Below are positions 1 through 6,221 of a DNA stretch of 6,221 bases, in pieces. The notes below the pieces were generated by a model. It was given only the letters and a program-made list of their open reading frames with translations, was not told where the DNA came from and searched no databases. The DNA comes from Acidobacteriota bacterium. Its GTDB lineage: Bacteria; Acidobacteriota; Terriglobia; Terriglobales; Acidobacteriaceae. Every line of letters begins with the position of its first letter. Position 1 is the first letter of the stretch. The position numbers were made by a program, and so were the translations under genes. The stretch spans positions 1,768 through 7,988 of the forward strand of contig QIAS01000414.1 of the NCBI GenBank assembly GCA_003225615.1, in the 5' to 3' direction.

Positions 1-801
1 GAGGTAGGTCGTCATCACGCAGATGACAAATGGGCGGTTCTTTGCGAAAACGATGCCGGAATCGTTGCGGACGCCCTCGAGCGAGCCTGGTTTATTGGCG
101 ACGCGCGTATCTTCCGGCAGGTCGCGCGGCATCCAGCTGTCTTTGTGGGTGCTCAGCATTTTAAAGAAATCGTCGGTCATTTCCTTGTTCAGGACTTTGC
201 CTCGATAGAGTGCTTCCAGCAGTACCATCATTTCGCGTGGGGTCGCGATGTTTTCCCTGCCCTCGCCGGCGGCTTTCAGGTCCATCATTTTGCGGCGCAG
301 GCGAGTATGGGTGAGGCCAAGCGAGTCGAGAAACGCATTCACGTTTTCAATTCCCAGGCGGTCGATGAGTACGTTGGTGGCGCTGTTGTCGCTGACCGCG
401 ACCATCATAGTGGCGAGATCGCGCAGGGTGATTTTGGTGACGCCCGGAGTGAGCCCGTTCATGATGTCGCTGTCGGGAACCAAGTCGGAGGCTTGCACGG
501 TGTAGAGATCGGTGAGTTTCAGTTTGTCTTGTTGGGCCTGGCGGTAGAGTTCAGCGAGCACCGTGATCTTAATGGAACTGGCCTGGGGGAAAACATCGTC
601 GTGATGTAGGAGAAATTTCTGCCCGGTGCTGAGGTCGAGGATGGCAACTCCCATGGCGCCGTCAAGGCTCTGGTCTGTCTCGTGAATCGTGGCTTCCAGT
701 TTTTGCCAGAGAACCTGCTGTTTTTCGGGTATTTCGGATTTGAGAGCTGTTTGGGAGAAAGCTAGCGGGATAAGAACAAAAATCCAAATGAAGTATTTCA
801 A
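1..801 (-). CDS. Class A beta-lactamase-like serine hydrolase (C-terminus cut by window edge)
   Basis: The frame is open from a TTG at 801 to the left edge (267 codons seen, C-terminus missing). TTG is chosen because AAGGGAG lies 6 nt upstream, a TATAAT lies about 26 nt upstream, and it gives a good signal peptide: MK, a hydrophobic stretch (residues 3-15) and probable cleavage after AFS at about 16. The mature protein would be periplasmic or secreted. Class A/PBP-type motifs occur in order: S75-S-I-K78 (nucleophile and Lys), S137-D-N139, and K237-P-G239 followed by a GVRND-like strand. The fold therefore matches the Beta-lactamase2 (PF13354) type. In the omega-loop region, the segment TRLRRKMMD (166-174) aligns with TEM TRLDRWEPE, so the Glu166 position is Met172 and the Asn170 position is Lys176. 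KPG also differs from KTG/KSG. I infer a serine acyl-enzyme former or peptidase-like protein, not a confirmed beta-lactamase. Family assignment is firm; substrate is unknown. Confidence 0.88.
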   Translation of the reverse strand, partial: MKYFIWIFVLIPLAFSQTALKSEIPEKQQVLWQKLEATIHETDQSLDGAMGVAILDLSTGQKFLLHHDDVFPQASSIKITVLAELYRQAQQDKLKLTDLYTVQASDLVPDSDIMNGLTPGVTKITLRDLATMMVAVSDNSATNVLIDRLGIENVNAFLDSLGLTHTRLRRKMMDLKAAGEGRENIATPREMMVLLEALYRGKVLNKEMTDDFFKMLSTHKDSWMPRDLPEDTRVANKPGSLEGVRNDSGIVFAKNRPFVICVMTTYL

Positions 802-807
802 TCCGAA

Positions 808-814
808 CTCCCTT
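808..814 (-). promoter_or_regulatory. Shine-Dalgarno deciding the TTG start of the beta-lactamase-like gene
   Basis: The minus strand reads AAGGGAG, then the 6-nt spacer TTCGGA, then TTG at 801. No in-frame ATG lies near the N-terminus; the first in-frame ATG is residue 50, inside the folded domain. This site therefore supports TTG initiation. Confidence 0.8.
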
Positions 815-826
815 CGAGAGGGCACC

Positions 827-832
827 ATTATA
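827..832 (-). promoter_or_regulatory. -10 box (TATAAT) for the beta-lactamase-like gene
   Basis: A perfect TATAAT lies on the minus strand. It predicts a transcript start near 820 and a leader of about 20 nt before the TTG. No convincing -35 hexamer lies at 16-18 bp: that stretch is GC-rich, and the nearest TTGACA-like sequence (GCGACA, 851-846) is only 13 bp away. The gene may thus be transcribed independently of galT, possibly with an activator. Confidence 0.5.
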
Positions 833-885
833 GTGGGGGACGCTTTGTCGCGCCGCTCGGGGCTGAGAGGTGTCGTCCCCTGCGA

Positions 886-939
886 GCGACTTTGTGACCC
901 TGGACTGACTTGCGACGCTGCAATGACTTGTGGCGCTAC
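886..939 (-). repeat. About three degenerate 18-bp tandem repeats in the galT downstream spacer
   Basis: On the minus strand three head-to-tail 18-mers can be read: GTAGCGCCACAAGTCATT (939-922), GCAGCGTCGCAAGTCAGT (921-904) and CCAGGGTCACAAAGTCGC (903-886). Units 1 and 2 match at 14 of 18 positions. Unit 3 matches over its first 12 bases with three differences and then needs a 1-nt insertion. The first unit contains the galT stop codon (TAG, 938-936). The rest of the spacer (840-885) holds only a weak bulged hairpin (arms about 855-862 and 877-887) with no T-tract, so no intrinsic terminator is apparent. Confidence 0.5.
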
Positions 940-1928
940 GCGTCAATCTTCGCGTCGCGCAGCCGTTTGACCGCGGTCTCCGACGTCAGCGGGGAGTAAT
1001 AGACCTCTTTGAACGTATAGGAGCGCGCCTTGGCACCCAGGATAGGCAGGATTTCGATGTGCCAGTGGTAATCCTCGTCGATCGTCTTCCAGTAGCCGAG
1101 GCTTTCGGAGCGGTAGGTACTGTTCGGTGAGGTATGGAGCACGAGATGGAACTCTTCGGTAACGGTTCGGATGCGCTGTAGCGTGCGGCGCAGCAGTATC
1201 CCCAGGTCGCGCAGCGTGCCCGGCCGCGCCGCTGTGCGTTCGAACGACGATTCGTGAGTACGCGGTATGACCCAGCTTTCGTAAGGGACACGCGGCGCGT
1301 ACGGACAGAGCGCGATGTAGTCGCCGCGTGTCTCCAGCATGCGCACGCCCTGGCGCTCCTCCTGCGAAAGGATGTCGCAGAAAACGCAGCGTTCCTTTTG
1401 CTCGAAGTAGTCGCGCCCGGCGCGGAGTTCATAAAGCACACGGCGGGGCACAAAAGTGGTCGCCGTAAGCTGAGACGTCGGATGCTCGAATTCCTGGCCC
1501 GCATTGCTGCCGTGATTCTTGAAAATACTAATGTATTTGAAACGCTGGTCGCGCTTGAGGTCCTGGATGCGCTGTGCAGCTAAGCGCAGAAATTGTTCAA
1601 CCTCGCTGTCACTCGCGTTCCAGAGATGACCGTCGTGGCGAGGATTCTCTACCAGCAATTCGTGCGCACCTATCGAGCGCATGCGGTCGTAAAGGCCGTC
1701 ACCTCTGCGTCCGGGCTCGCCTTCAATGTGATAGAGCGGCGTCGGATGCACCACCGCCTGCGCTGACCAGGGAAAACCGTCGCTGCCAGGGCTGGTGGAA
1801 ATCACCTGGGCGGGAGCTGGAGAATTCGGACAAAAGCCGCAGAACGATTCCGCACGCGGACTGGACTCCGGCACGTCATCGCCGGTGATGACCCAGGACC
1901 GGGTTATGGGATCCTTCCGCAGTTCCAT
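936..1928 (-). CDS. galT: Galactose-1-phosphate uridylyltransferase family protein (GalT-like, HIT superfamily)
   Basis: The product has 330 residues from ATG at 1928. A GTG at 1946 in the same frame would add six residues, but its AGGAG is directly adjacent with no spacer. The ATG gives the family-typical MELRKDPITRSW opening, with AAGGG two bases before it. GalT exchanges UMP between UDP-glucose and galactose-1-phosphate in the cytosolic Leloir pathway. Visible landmarks: C30-G-F-C33 (zinc pair), HELLVENPRHDGHLW (89-103, with H98 a likely zinc ligand), NHGSNAGQEFEHPTSQ (138-153), a second CxxC (C181, C184), and Y-H-W-H-I-E (287-292), the C-terminal HIT/metal site. Length and two-lobed layout fit the family. 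The odd point is that the active-site HPH is H149-P150-T151 here, so the usual nucleophilic His is Thr. Activity on galactose-1-phosphate is thus uncertain; a related nucleotidyltransferase or phosphorylase is possible. No other Leloir gene is in the window. Confidence 0.85.
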   Translation of the reverse strand: MELRKDPITRSWVITGDDVPESSPRAESFCGFCPNSPAPAQVISTSPGSDGFPWSAQAVVHPTPLYHIEGEPGRRGDGLYDRMRSIGAHELLVENPRHDGHLWNASDSEVEQFLRLAAQRIQDLKRDQRFKYISIFKNHGSNAGQEFEHPTSQLTATTFVPRRVLYELRAGRDYFEQKERCVFCDILSQEERQGVRMLETRGDYIALCPYAPRVPYESWVIPRTHESSFERTAARPGTLRDLGILLRRTLQRIRTVTEEFHLVLHTSPNSTYRSESLGYWKTIDEDYHWHIEILPILGAKARSYTFKEVYYSPLTSETAVKRLRDAKIDA

Positions 1929-1983
1929 AGCCCTTAAGGAAAACACTCCTGTGAAGGCGCGTCAACTGTGATTTCCAGCACCG

Positions 1984-2001
1984 AAGCCGGGCGCCCGGCT
2001 T
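1984..2001. promoter_or_regulatory. Perfect 18-bp palindrome, candidate operator at the mutS promoter
   Basis: AAGCCGGGCGCCCGGCTT equals its own reverse complement. It ends one base before the TG of the extended -10 of mutS, so it covers most of the spacer/-35 region. A bound dimeric regulator could block mutS or affect the divergent galT. As RNA it could fold as a GC hairpin, but it is followed only by TTGTTAT and no plus-strand gene lies upstream to be terminated. An operator is therefore the more natural reading, though no regulator is identified. Confidence 0.45.
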
Positions 2002-2010
2002 TGTTATAAT
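2002..2010 (+). promoter_or_regulatory. Extended -10 promoter (TGTTATAAT) of mutS
   Basis: A consensus TGn-TATAAT lies 21 bp before the mutS ATG and predicts a transcript start near 2017 with a leader of about 15 nt. No good -35 is seen at 1982-1987, which an extended -10 can compensate for. The leader has no Shine-Dalgarno-like sequence (ACTCCCCGCAG precedes the ATG). The opposite strand of the same box reads TATAAC (2008-2003) and could serve galT. Confidence 0.6.
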
Positions 2011-2031
2011 CCGCCAACGAACTCCCCGCAG

Positions 2032-4632
2032 ATGACCGAGCCGTCCACTCCGCTGATGCGGCAGTACGCCGCCATCAAGAAGGAACATCCCAGCGCGCTG
2101 CTGTTTTTCCGGCTAGGGGATTTTTACGAGCTTTTTTTCGATGACGCCATCCTCGCGGCCCGCGAGCTGCAGATTACGCTGACTTCCCGCAACAAAGAAA
2201 AAGGTATCGCCGTTCCCATGTGCGGCGTTCCCTATCATGCGGCCGAGGGATACATTTCCAAGCTCATTCGCCGCGGATTCAAAGTTGCTATCTGTGATCA
2301 GGTAGAAGATCCACGCGTGGCCAAGAAGCTGGTGCGGCGGGAGGTGACGCGTGTCGTCACGCCAGGCACGGCGGCGGATTCGTCACTCAGTTCAGAGGAA
2401 AACAATTTTCTGGCGGCGGTTGCGCACCTGGGCGATCGCGTAGGTTTTGCCGCCTTGGACCTCTCTACCGGCGAGTTCCGCGCCACCGAGTTTGTCCGCG
2501 AAGATGCCTCTCGCCGCATCCAGGAAGAACTGCAGCAGTTGCGGCCGCGAGAGTTGCTCTATGGTTCGTCGCTCCCGCTGTTTGAGCGAACATCTTCCGC
2601 CGACTCGCGCGGGGGGGAGTTGCCGCGGGGAAGCGGGACCGGAGGACTGACAGAGACTCCGCTGGATGACTGGGTGTTCGCGCCAGACCATGCGATTCCG
2701 CTGCTGGAAAATCATTTCGGCGTGTTGTCGCTGGAAGGCTTTGGCCTTGCCGGCAAGCCAGCAGCAGCCTCCGCGGCCGGGGCCATTCTCCACTATGTGC
2801 GCTCAACCCAGCGTGGAACCCTCAATCACGTAGACCGCATCGGCTTTTACGAACGGCAAAACTGCCTGGTACTCGCGCTGTTTGCCGGAACCGATGCCGA
2901 GGTGACACTTTTTCGCTCCATCGACGCCACGGTCACGCCCATGGGCAAGCGCCTGCTACGTTCGTGGATGCTGCGGCCTTCCATTGACCTGGCGGAGATC
3001 AATACCCGGCTGGACGCGGTTGAGGCTGAGGTCAAAGACACGATCGCCCGCGAGGAGCTGCGTCGCGCGCTGGACGGGGTGCTCGATCTGGAACGCCTGC
3101 TGAGCCGCGTGACTCTGGAAACGGCGAATCCGCGCGATGTGCTGGCGCTGGAGGCTTCTTTGGCCAAGATTCCGGCAGTCCGCGCCGCCTTGCTGAGGCT
3201 TCCGGCAGAACGCCTGAAAATTCTGCACACCACCGTCGACGAGCTGGATGACCTACGATCGTACATCGAAAATACGGTTATTCCTGAACCGCCGATCTCA
3301 CTCAGCGATGGTGGAGTAATCCAGAGCGGGGTGAATAAAGAGCTGGACGAACTGCGCGACCTCAGCCGCAATAGTAAGCAGTACCTGGCGCAGATCGAGC
3401 AGCGGGAACGTCAACGGACGGGCATTGCTTCGCTCAAAGTAAAATTTAATTCTGTTTTCGGCTATTACCTGGAAATATCTAAAGCCAATCTTCACCTCGC
3501 TCCCGCTGATTACGAACGCAAGCAGACGCTGGTCAATGCCGAGCGTTTCACCACGCCGGAGTTGAAGGAATACGAGTCGAAGATTCTGGATGCGCAGGAG
3601 AAGATTGTCGAGATCGAGCGGCGGCTGTTTGCCGAGTTGCGGGCCGCGATTGCGGGAGAGGCAAAACGGATTCGGCAGACCGCCTTGGCGCTGGCTGAGG
3701 TAGACGTATTGGCCGCCCTGGCGCATCAGGCCGCTCTGCACAATTATTGCCGGCCAGCGTTCGATGACTCCGGTGATCTCGAGATTCTTGAAGGCCGTCA
3801 TCCTGTCATCGAGCAGCAGGAACTGGCCGGTGTAGGCGACCGCTTCGTGCCTAATGATCTTTTTCTGAATTCGACCACCCACACAGTCCTGGTGCTGACC
3901 GGGCCGAACATGGGCGGCAAGTCCACGTATTTGCGGCAGGCCGCACTCACTGTGATTCTCGCCCAGATGGGATCGTTTGTGCCGGCGCGGTCTGCGAGGT
4001 TAAGTACTGTGGATCGCGTCTTTACACGAATCGGTGCGAGCGACAACCTGGCGCGCGGCCGTTCCACATTCATGGTCGAGATGACGGAGACGGCGGCGAT
4101 TCTGCATACCGCCACGCCGCGCTCGCTGGTGCTGCTCGATGAAATCGGACGCGGTACGGCGACTTACGATGGCTTGGCGATCGCCTGGGCTGCCATCGAA
4201 TACTTGCACGCGCGCACCCGTGCCAAGACGTTATTTGCCACGCATTACTTTGAGCTCACGGAGTTGGCCGAGCGCCTGTCGGGCGTGAAGAACTATCACG
4301 TCTCGGTCAAGGAGACCGGAGGCGGCATGCGAAGAGTCGAGCCCGGTCCGGCAGACCGCAGCTACGGCATTGAAGTTGCCAAGCTGGCAGGGTTGCCCAA
4401 TGAAGTGATTGAGAGGGCGCGCGAGGTGCTGGCGGAACATGAAAACGCCGAGTTGCGGCTTACCGATCAGCTGGCCAGCGACGAACTCCGTCCGGCGCCC
4501 GCAGCGCAGCTGACGATTTTTACGCCCCTCTCGCAGCCAGTGCTGGAGCGGTTGCGAGAAGTGGATCTGAACCGGCTGACTCCGTTGGAAGCGATGAATC
4601 TTTTGGCGGAGTTGAAGAAGCAAGTGGACTAA
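2032..4632 (+). CDS. mutS: DNA mismatch repair ATPase MutS
   Basis: The 866-residue product has near-standard length for bacterial MutS1 (E. coli 853). As a dimer or tetramer MutS binds mismatches and small loops, then recruits MutL in an ATP-dependent way. The N-terminal mismatch-recognition domain holds GDFYELF (29-35) with the F31-Y-E33 wedge motif. A connector domain (about 125-245) follows, then the lever and clamp helices (about 260-540) and the ABC-type ATPase: Walker A G624-PNMGGKS-T632, signature region [17 protein letters not shown] (668-684), Walker B LVLLDE with D703-E704, and H738 in [11 protein letters not shown]. The tail has QLTIF (826-830), matching a beta-clamp binding motif, and a conserved helical end for tetramerisation. 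The ATG at 2032 gives the typical TPLMRQY start despite lacking a Shine-Dalgarno. A Ser/Gly/Arg-rich linker (187-203) in the connector includes a G7 tract (2611-2617). The gene is probably first in an operon with nagZ and anmK. Confidence 0.98.
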   Translation: MTEPSTPLMRQYAAIKKEHPSALLFFRLGDFYELFFDDAILAARELQITLTSRNKEKGIAVPMCGVPYHAAEGYISKLIRRGFKVAICDQVEDPRVAKKLVRREVTRVVTPGTAADSSLSSEENNFLAAVAHLGDRVGFAALDLSTGEFRATEFVREDASRRIQEELQQLRPRELLYGSSLPLFERTSSADSRGGELPRGSGTGGLTETPLDDWVFAPDHAIPLLENHFGVLSLEGFGLAGKPAAASAAGAILHYVRSTQRGTLNHVDRIGFYERQNCLVLALFAGTDAEVTLFRSIDATVTPMGKRLLRSWMLRPSIDLAEINTRLDAVEAEVKDTIAREELRRALDGVLDLERLLSRVTLETANPRDVLALEASLAKIPAVRAALLRLPAERLKILHTTVDELDDLRSYIENTVIPEPPISLSDGGVIQSGVNKELDELRDLSRNSKQYLAQIEQRERQRTGIASLKVKFNSVFGYYLEISKANLHLAPADYERKQTLVNAERFTTPELKEYESKILDAQEKIVEIERRLFAELRAAIAGEAKRIRQTALALAEVDVLAALAHQAALHNYCRPAFDDSGDLEILEGRHPVIEQQELAGVGDRFVPNDLFLNSTTHTVLVLTGPNMGGKSTYLRQAALTVILAQMGSFVPARSARLSTVDRVFTRIGASDNLARGRSTFMVEMTETAAILHTATPRSLVLLDEIGRGTATYDGLAIAWAAIEYLHARTRAKTLFATHYFELTELAERLSGVKNYHVSVKETGGGMRRVEPGPADRSYGIEVAKLAGLPNEVIERAREVLAEHENAELRLTDQLASDELRPAPAAQLTIFTPLSQPVLERLREVDLNRLTPLEAMNLLAELKKQVD

Positions 4633-4653
4633 GAGAGCACTCACTGATCAGCA

Positions 4654-5769
4654 ATGCTCGAAATGAAAGCACGCATCGGACAGTTGCTCATCATTGGCTT
4701 CGACGGCCCGGAAATGTCCGCAGGGCTTATCGCTCTGTTGAAGCGAGTGCAGCCTGGTGGCGTTATTCTCTTCGCGCGAAACATGGTCACGGGACCGCAA
4801 ACTCAACAACTGCTGCGCGACTGCCAGGTGCTCGTCTCCACGCCCCTGTTCCGCTGCGTGGACATGGAAGGCGGCAAGGTCGATCGTTTCCGCAATGTTC
4901 TTGGACCCACACCCGCGCCCGCAGATGTGTTCGCCACCGGCCAGCGCAGCCTGTTCCGGAAACATGGAAGCCTCATCGGCGAATCGTGCCGCGCTCTTGG
5001 CTTCAATACCGACTTCGCGCCCACGCTTGACCTTGCTTTTGAAGCTTCGCGCTCGGTGATGAGTTCGCGCGCGGTGTCTGAAGATTCCAAAGAAACGGTG
5101 ACCTACGCGCGCGAGTTCTTGCGCGGACTGCGCCAGGCAGGCGTGTTGGGCGCCGGCAAACATTTCCCCGGTCTGGGTGAAGGCAATCTGGACTCGCATC
5201 ACGAACCTCCCGTTATCCCGAAATCCTGGAAAAAACTTTGGGAGCAAGATTTGTATCCCTACCGCGCTCTGCGGCGTGACCTTCCATTCGTGATGATCTC
5301 TCATGCGGCGTTTCCCGCGATCACTAAAGACCACACACCGGCTTCGCTTTCCCGGAAGTGGATCACTGACATCTTGCGAAAGAAAATCGGCTATCGCGGG
5401 CTGGTGATCTCGGATGATCTGGAAATGGGGGGCGTCCAGGCCGCAATGCCCACTCCGCAAGCAGCCGTAGAGCACATCCGCGCGGGTGGTGACGTCGCGC
5501 TGATCTGCCACAAAGAAGAGTTCATCACTCGCGCTCACGAAGCCGTGATCAAAGAAGCCGAACGCGATAGCAAGTTCCGGAAGCGAGTTGTGGAATCGGC
5601 GAAGCGAGTTGACTTGCAAAAGCGAAAACTCCTGGCTGCGATTCGATGGCAGCCCCGCGCCGACGCCCGGCCCGCATCCCCCGTCAAACTTGAGAGACTG
5701 TCACGCCAGTTGTGGGAATTCAGCGAGCAGGTGCGCCTCGAGAGCATTGGACAGCAGGAGATGGCATGA
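4654..5769 (+). CDS. nagZ: Beta-N-acetylhexosaminidase, glycoside hydrolase family 3 (NagZ)
   Basis: The 371-residue single GH3 TIM barrel has no signal peptide, as expected for cytosolic NagZ (E. coli 341). NagZ cleaves GlcNAc from GlcNAc-1,6-anhydroMurNAc (peptides) imported during cell-wall turnover. Landmarks: IGQLLIIGFDG (8-18), V-D70-M-E-G-G74, GFNTDFAPTLDL (about 112-123), S138-R139 at the usual 'RsFg' position, K169-HFPG-L-G175, the D180-S-H182 acid/base dyad, and I252-S-D254-D-L-E-M258 with the Asp nucleophile (by family alignment D254). ALICH near residue 287 is also typical. His of the usual KHFPGHG is Leu174. About 40-50 C-terminal residues are basic and helical-looking beyond the barrel. 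The start at 4654 lies 21 bp after the mutS stop with no clear Shine-Dalgarno; ATG at 4663 is an equally plausible start. The end overlaps anmK by ATGA, supporting translational coupling and a shared recycling role. Confidence 0.92.
   Translation: MLEMKARIGQLLIIGFDGPEMSAGLIALLKRVQPGGVILFARNMVTGPQTQQLLRDCQVLVSTPLFRCVDMEGGKVDRFRNVLGPTPAPADVFATGQRSLFRKHGSLIGESCRALGFNTDFAPTLDLAFEASRSVMSSRAVSEDSKETVTYAREFLRGLRQAGVLGAGKHFPGLGEGNLDSHHEPPVIPKSWKKLWEQDLYPYRALRRDLPFVMISHAAFPAITKDHTPASLSRKWITDILRKKIGYRGLVISDDLEMGGVQAAMPTPQAAVEHIRAGGDVALICHKEEFITRAHEAVIKEAERDSKFRKRVVESAKRVDLQKRKLLAAIRWQPRADARPASPVKLERLSRQLWEFSEQVRLESIGQQEMA
5756..5760 (+). promoter_or_regulatory. Ribosome binding site of anmK inside the nagZ 3' end
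   Basis: AGGAG lies 5 nt before the ATG at 5766, within the last codons of nagZ. With the ATGA overlap it fixes the anmK start and suggests coupled translation of the two recycling enzymes. Confidence 0.8.
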
Positions 5770-6221
5770 TTGTTGCCGGCGTGATGAGTGGCACCTCGGC
5801 GGACGGAATCAATGTCGCCCTGGTCCGAGTCGATTCCCCAGCCGGTGCTCGAAAAACCTCAAAGGGTAAGGATTCCACGCCACAGTTCCATCTTCTCGGA
5901 CACGCAGAATACCCCTACCCCAACGAGGTCCGCGCCTCTGTTCTCCGCTCCATGAACGCCCCGCGGGCCGCGGTAGCTGACTTGGCACGCCTCAATTTCC
6001 TGCTGGGCGAACTCTACGCCGACGCGGTGCTCGCGACCCAGCGTCGCTTGCACGCGAAGGTCGACCTGGTCGGCTGCCATGGGCAAACGCTTTACCACCA
6101 GGGAGAGCCTGAACTGTTTTTGGGACACAAGCTGGCCACCACCTGGCAAACCGGCGAAGCCGCGGTGATTGCCGCCCGGGTTGGCGTGCCCGTGATTTCG
6201 GATTTCCGGGTTGCGGACATG
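5766..6221 (+). CDS. anmK: Anhydro-N-acetylmuramic acid kinase AnmK (N-terminal 152 residues, cut by window edge)
   Basis: The frame is open to the right edge, giving about 40% of the usual length of about 370 residues. AnmK uses ATP and water to open 1,6-anhydroMurNAc and makes MurNAc-6-phosphate in the cytosol, the step after NagZ in peptidoglycan recycling. Visible motifs: the nucleotide-binding G5-VMSGTSADGI-N16 at the very N-terminus, V102-G-C-H105-G-Q-T108 with H111, Q-T-G-E-A-A-V-I (about 133-140), and V-I-S-D146-F-R-V-A-D-M152, all in the family's order and spacing. The second Asp of the usual 'GTSxDGID' is Asn16. The catalytic Asp of the family lies past the window edge and cannot be checked. 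The start is set by AGGAG and the ATGA overlap with nagZ. Expression probably depends on the mutS promoter, since no internal promoter is obvious. Confidence 0.95.
   Translation, partial: MIVAGVMSGTSADGINVALVRVDSPAGARKTSKGKDSTPQFHLLGHAEYPYPNEVRASVLRSMNAPRAAVADLARLNFLLGELYADAVLATQRRLHAKVDLVGCHGQTLYHQGEPELFLGHKLATTWQTGEAAVIAARVGVPVISDFRVADM

Noticed and set aside
145..609. Plus-strand 154-codon open frame
   Set aside because: It lies opposite the beta-lactamase-like gene, whose minus-strand frame has signal peptide, SxxK and SDN motifs.
855..887. Possible terminator hairpin after galT
   Set aside because: The stem is bulged with a 14-nt loop, and no T-run follows on the minus strand.
662..946. 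Minus-strand 94-codon open frame over the start of the beta-lactamase-like gene
   Set aside because: It is out of frame with the real gene, spans the repeats and promoter, and encodes nothing recognisable.
1929..1946. GTG start for galT adding six residues
   Set aside because: AGGAG overlaps the GTG with no spacer, and the ATG at 1928 matches the family's usual N-terminus.
1984..2010. Palindrome plus TTTGTT as an intrinsic terminator on the plus strand
   Set aside because: The T-tract is interrupted, and no plus-strand gene lies upstream to be terminated.
2847..3882. Antisense open frames of 174 and 194 codons within mutS
   Set aside because: Composition is Ser/Arg-rich or otherwise shadow-like, with no domains; the mutS frame is conserved throughout.
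4648..5619. Long open frame (323 codons) antisense to nagZ
   Set aside because: It mirrors nagZ in a GC-rich gene, shows no recognisable domain, and the sense frame has full GH3 motifs and a coupled neighbour.
1..6221. CRISPR array, tRNA or rRNA gene, transposase, attachment site
   Set aside because: No regularly spaced repeats, no cloverleaf-like or rRNA segments and no mobile-element proteins or terminal repeats were seen on either strand.

Overview
This is a GC-rich bacterial chromosome segment with conserved housekeeping genes and no sign of a phage, plasmid, insertion sequence or CRISPR. The gene products point to a Gram-negative-type organism: a signal-peptide-bearing beta-lactamase-fold protein and a cytosolic NagZ/AnmK peptidoglycan-recycling pair. 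The overall style (GC-rich, but with fairly consensus TATAAT boxes, and a GalT of the 'EHPTSQL' type) reminds me of Acidobacteriota (Terriglobia/Koribacter-like). That is an impression from memory, not a search result.

Layout. The left part is on the minus strand. A beta-lactamase-like serine hydrolase runs off the left edge (801 down to 1) from a TTG start with a strong Shine-Dalgarno and its own TATAAT. Upstream of it, after a 134-bp spacer carrying about three degenerate 18-bp tandem repeats, is a complete galT-family gene (1928 down to 936). A 103-bp divergent intergenic region (1929-2031) follows, with a perfect 18-bp palindrome abutting an extended -10 promoter. From there the plus strand holds mutS (2032-4632), nagZ (4654-5769) and anmK (5766 to the right edge, truncated). 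The gap between mutS and nagZ is 21 bp, and nagZ and anmK share an ATGA overlap, so the three are probably one operon.

How the genes fit together. NagZ removes GlcNAc from GlcNAc-anhydroMurNAc muropeptides and AnmK phosphorylates the released anhydroMurNAc, so the two are consecutive steps of cell-wall recycling. They appear to be driven from the promoter of the mismatch-repair gene mutS. GalT belongs to the Leloir pathway family, but its usual nucleophilic histidine position is Thr. The beta-lactamase-like protein keeps SxxK and SDN but lacks the class A general-base Glu and has KPG in place of KTG, so it is probably not an ordinary beta-lactamase.

No wholly new system is visible. The most notable points are the two enzymes with substituted catalytic positions, the palindrome in the mutS promoter, a G7 tract inside mutS, and the coupling of mutS to muropeptide recycling.
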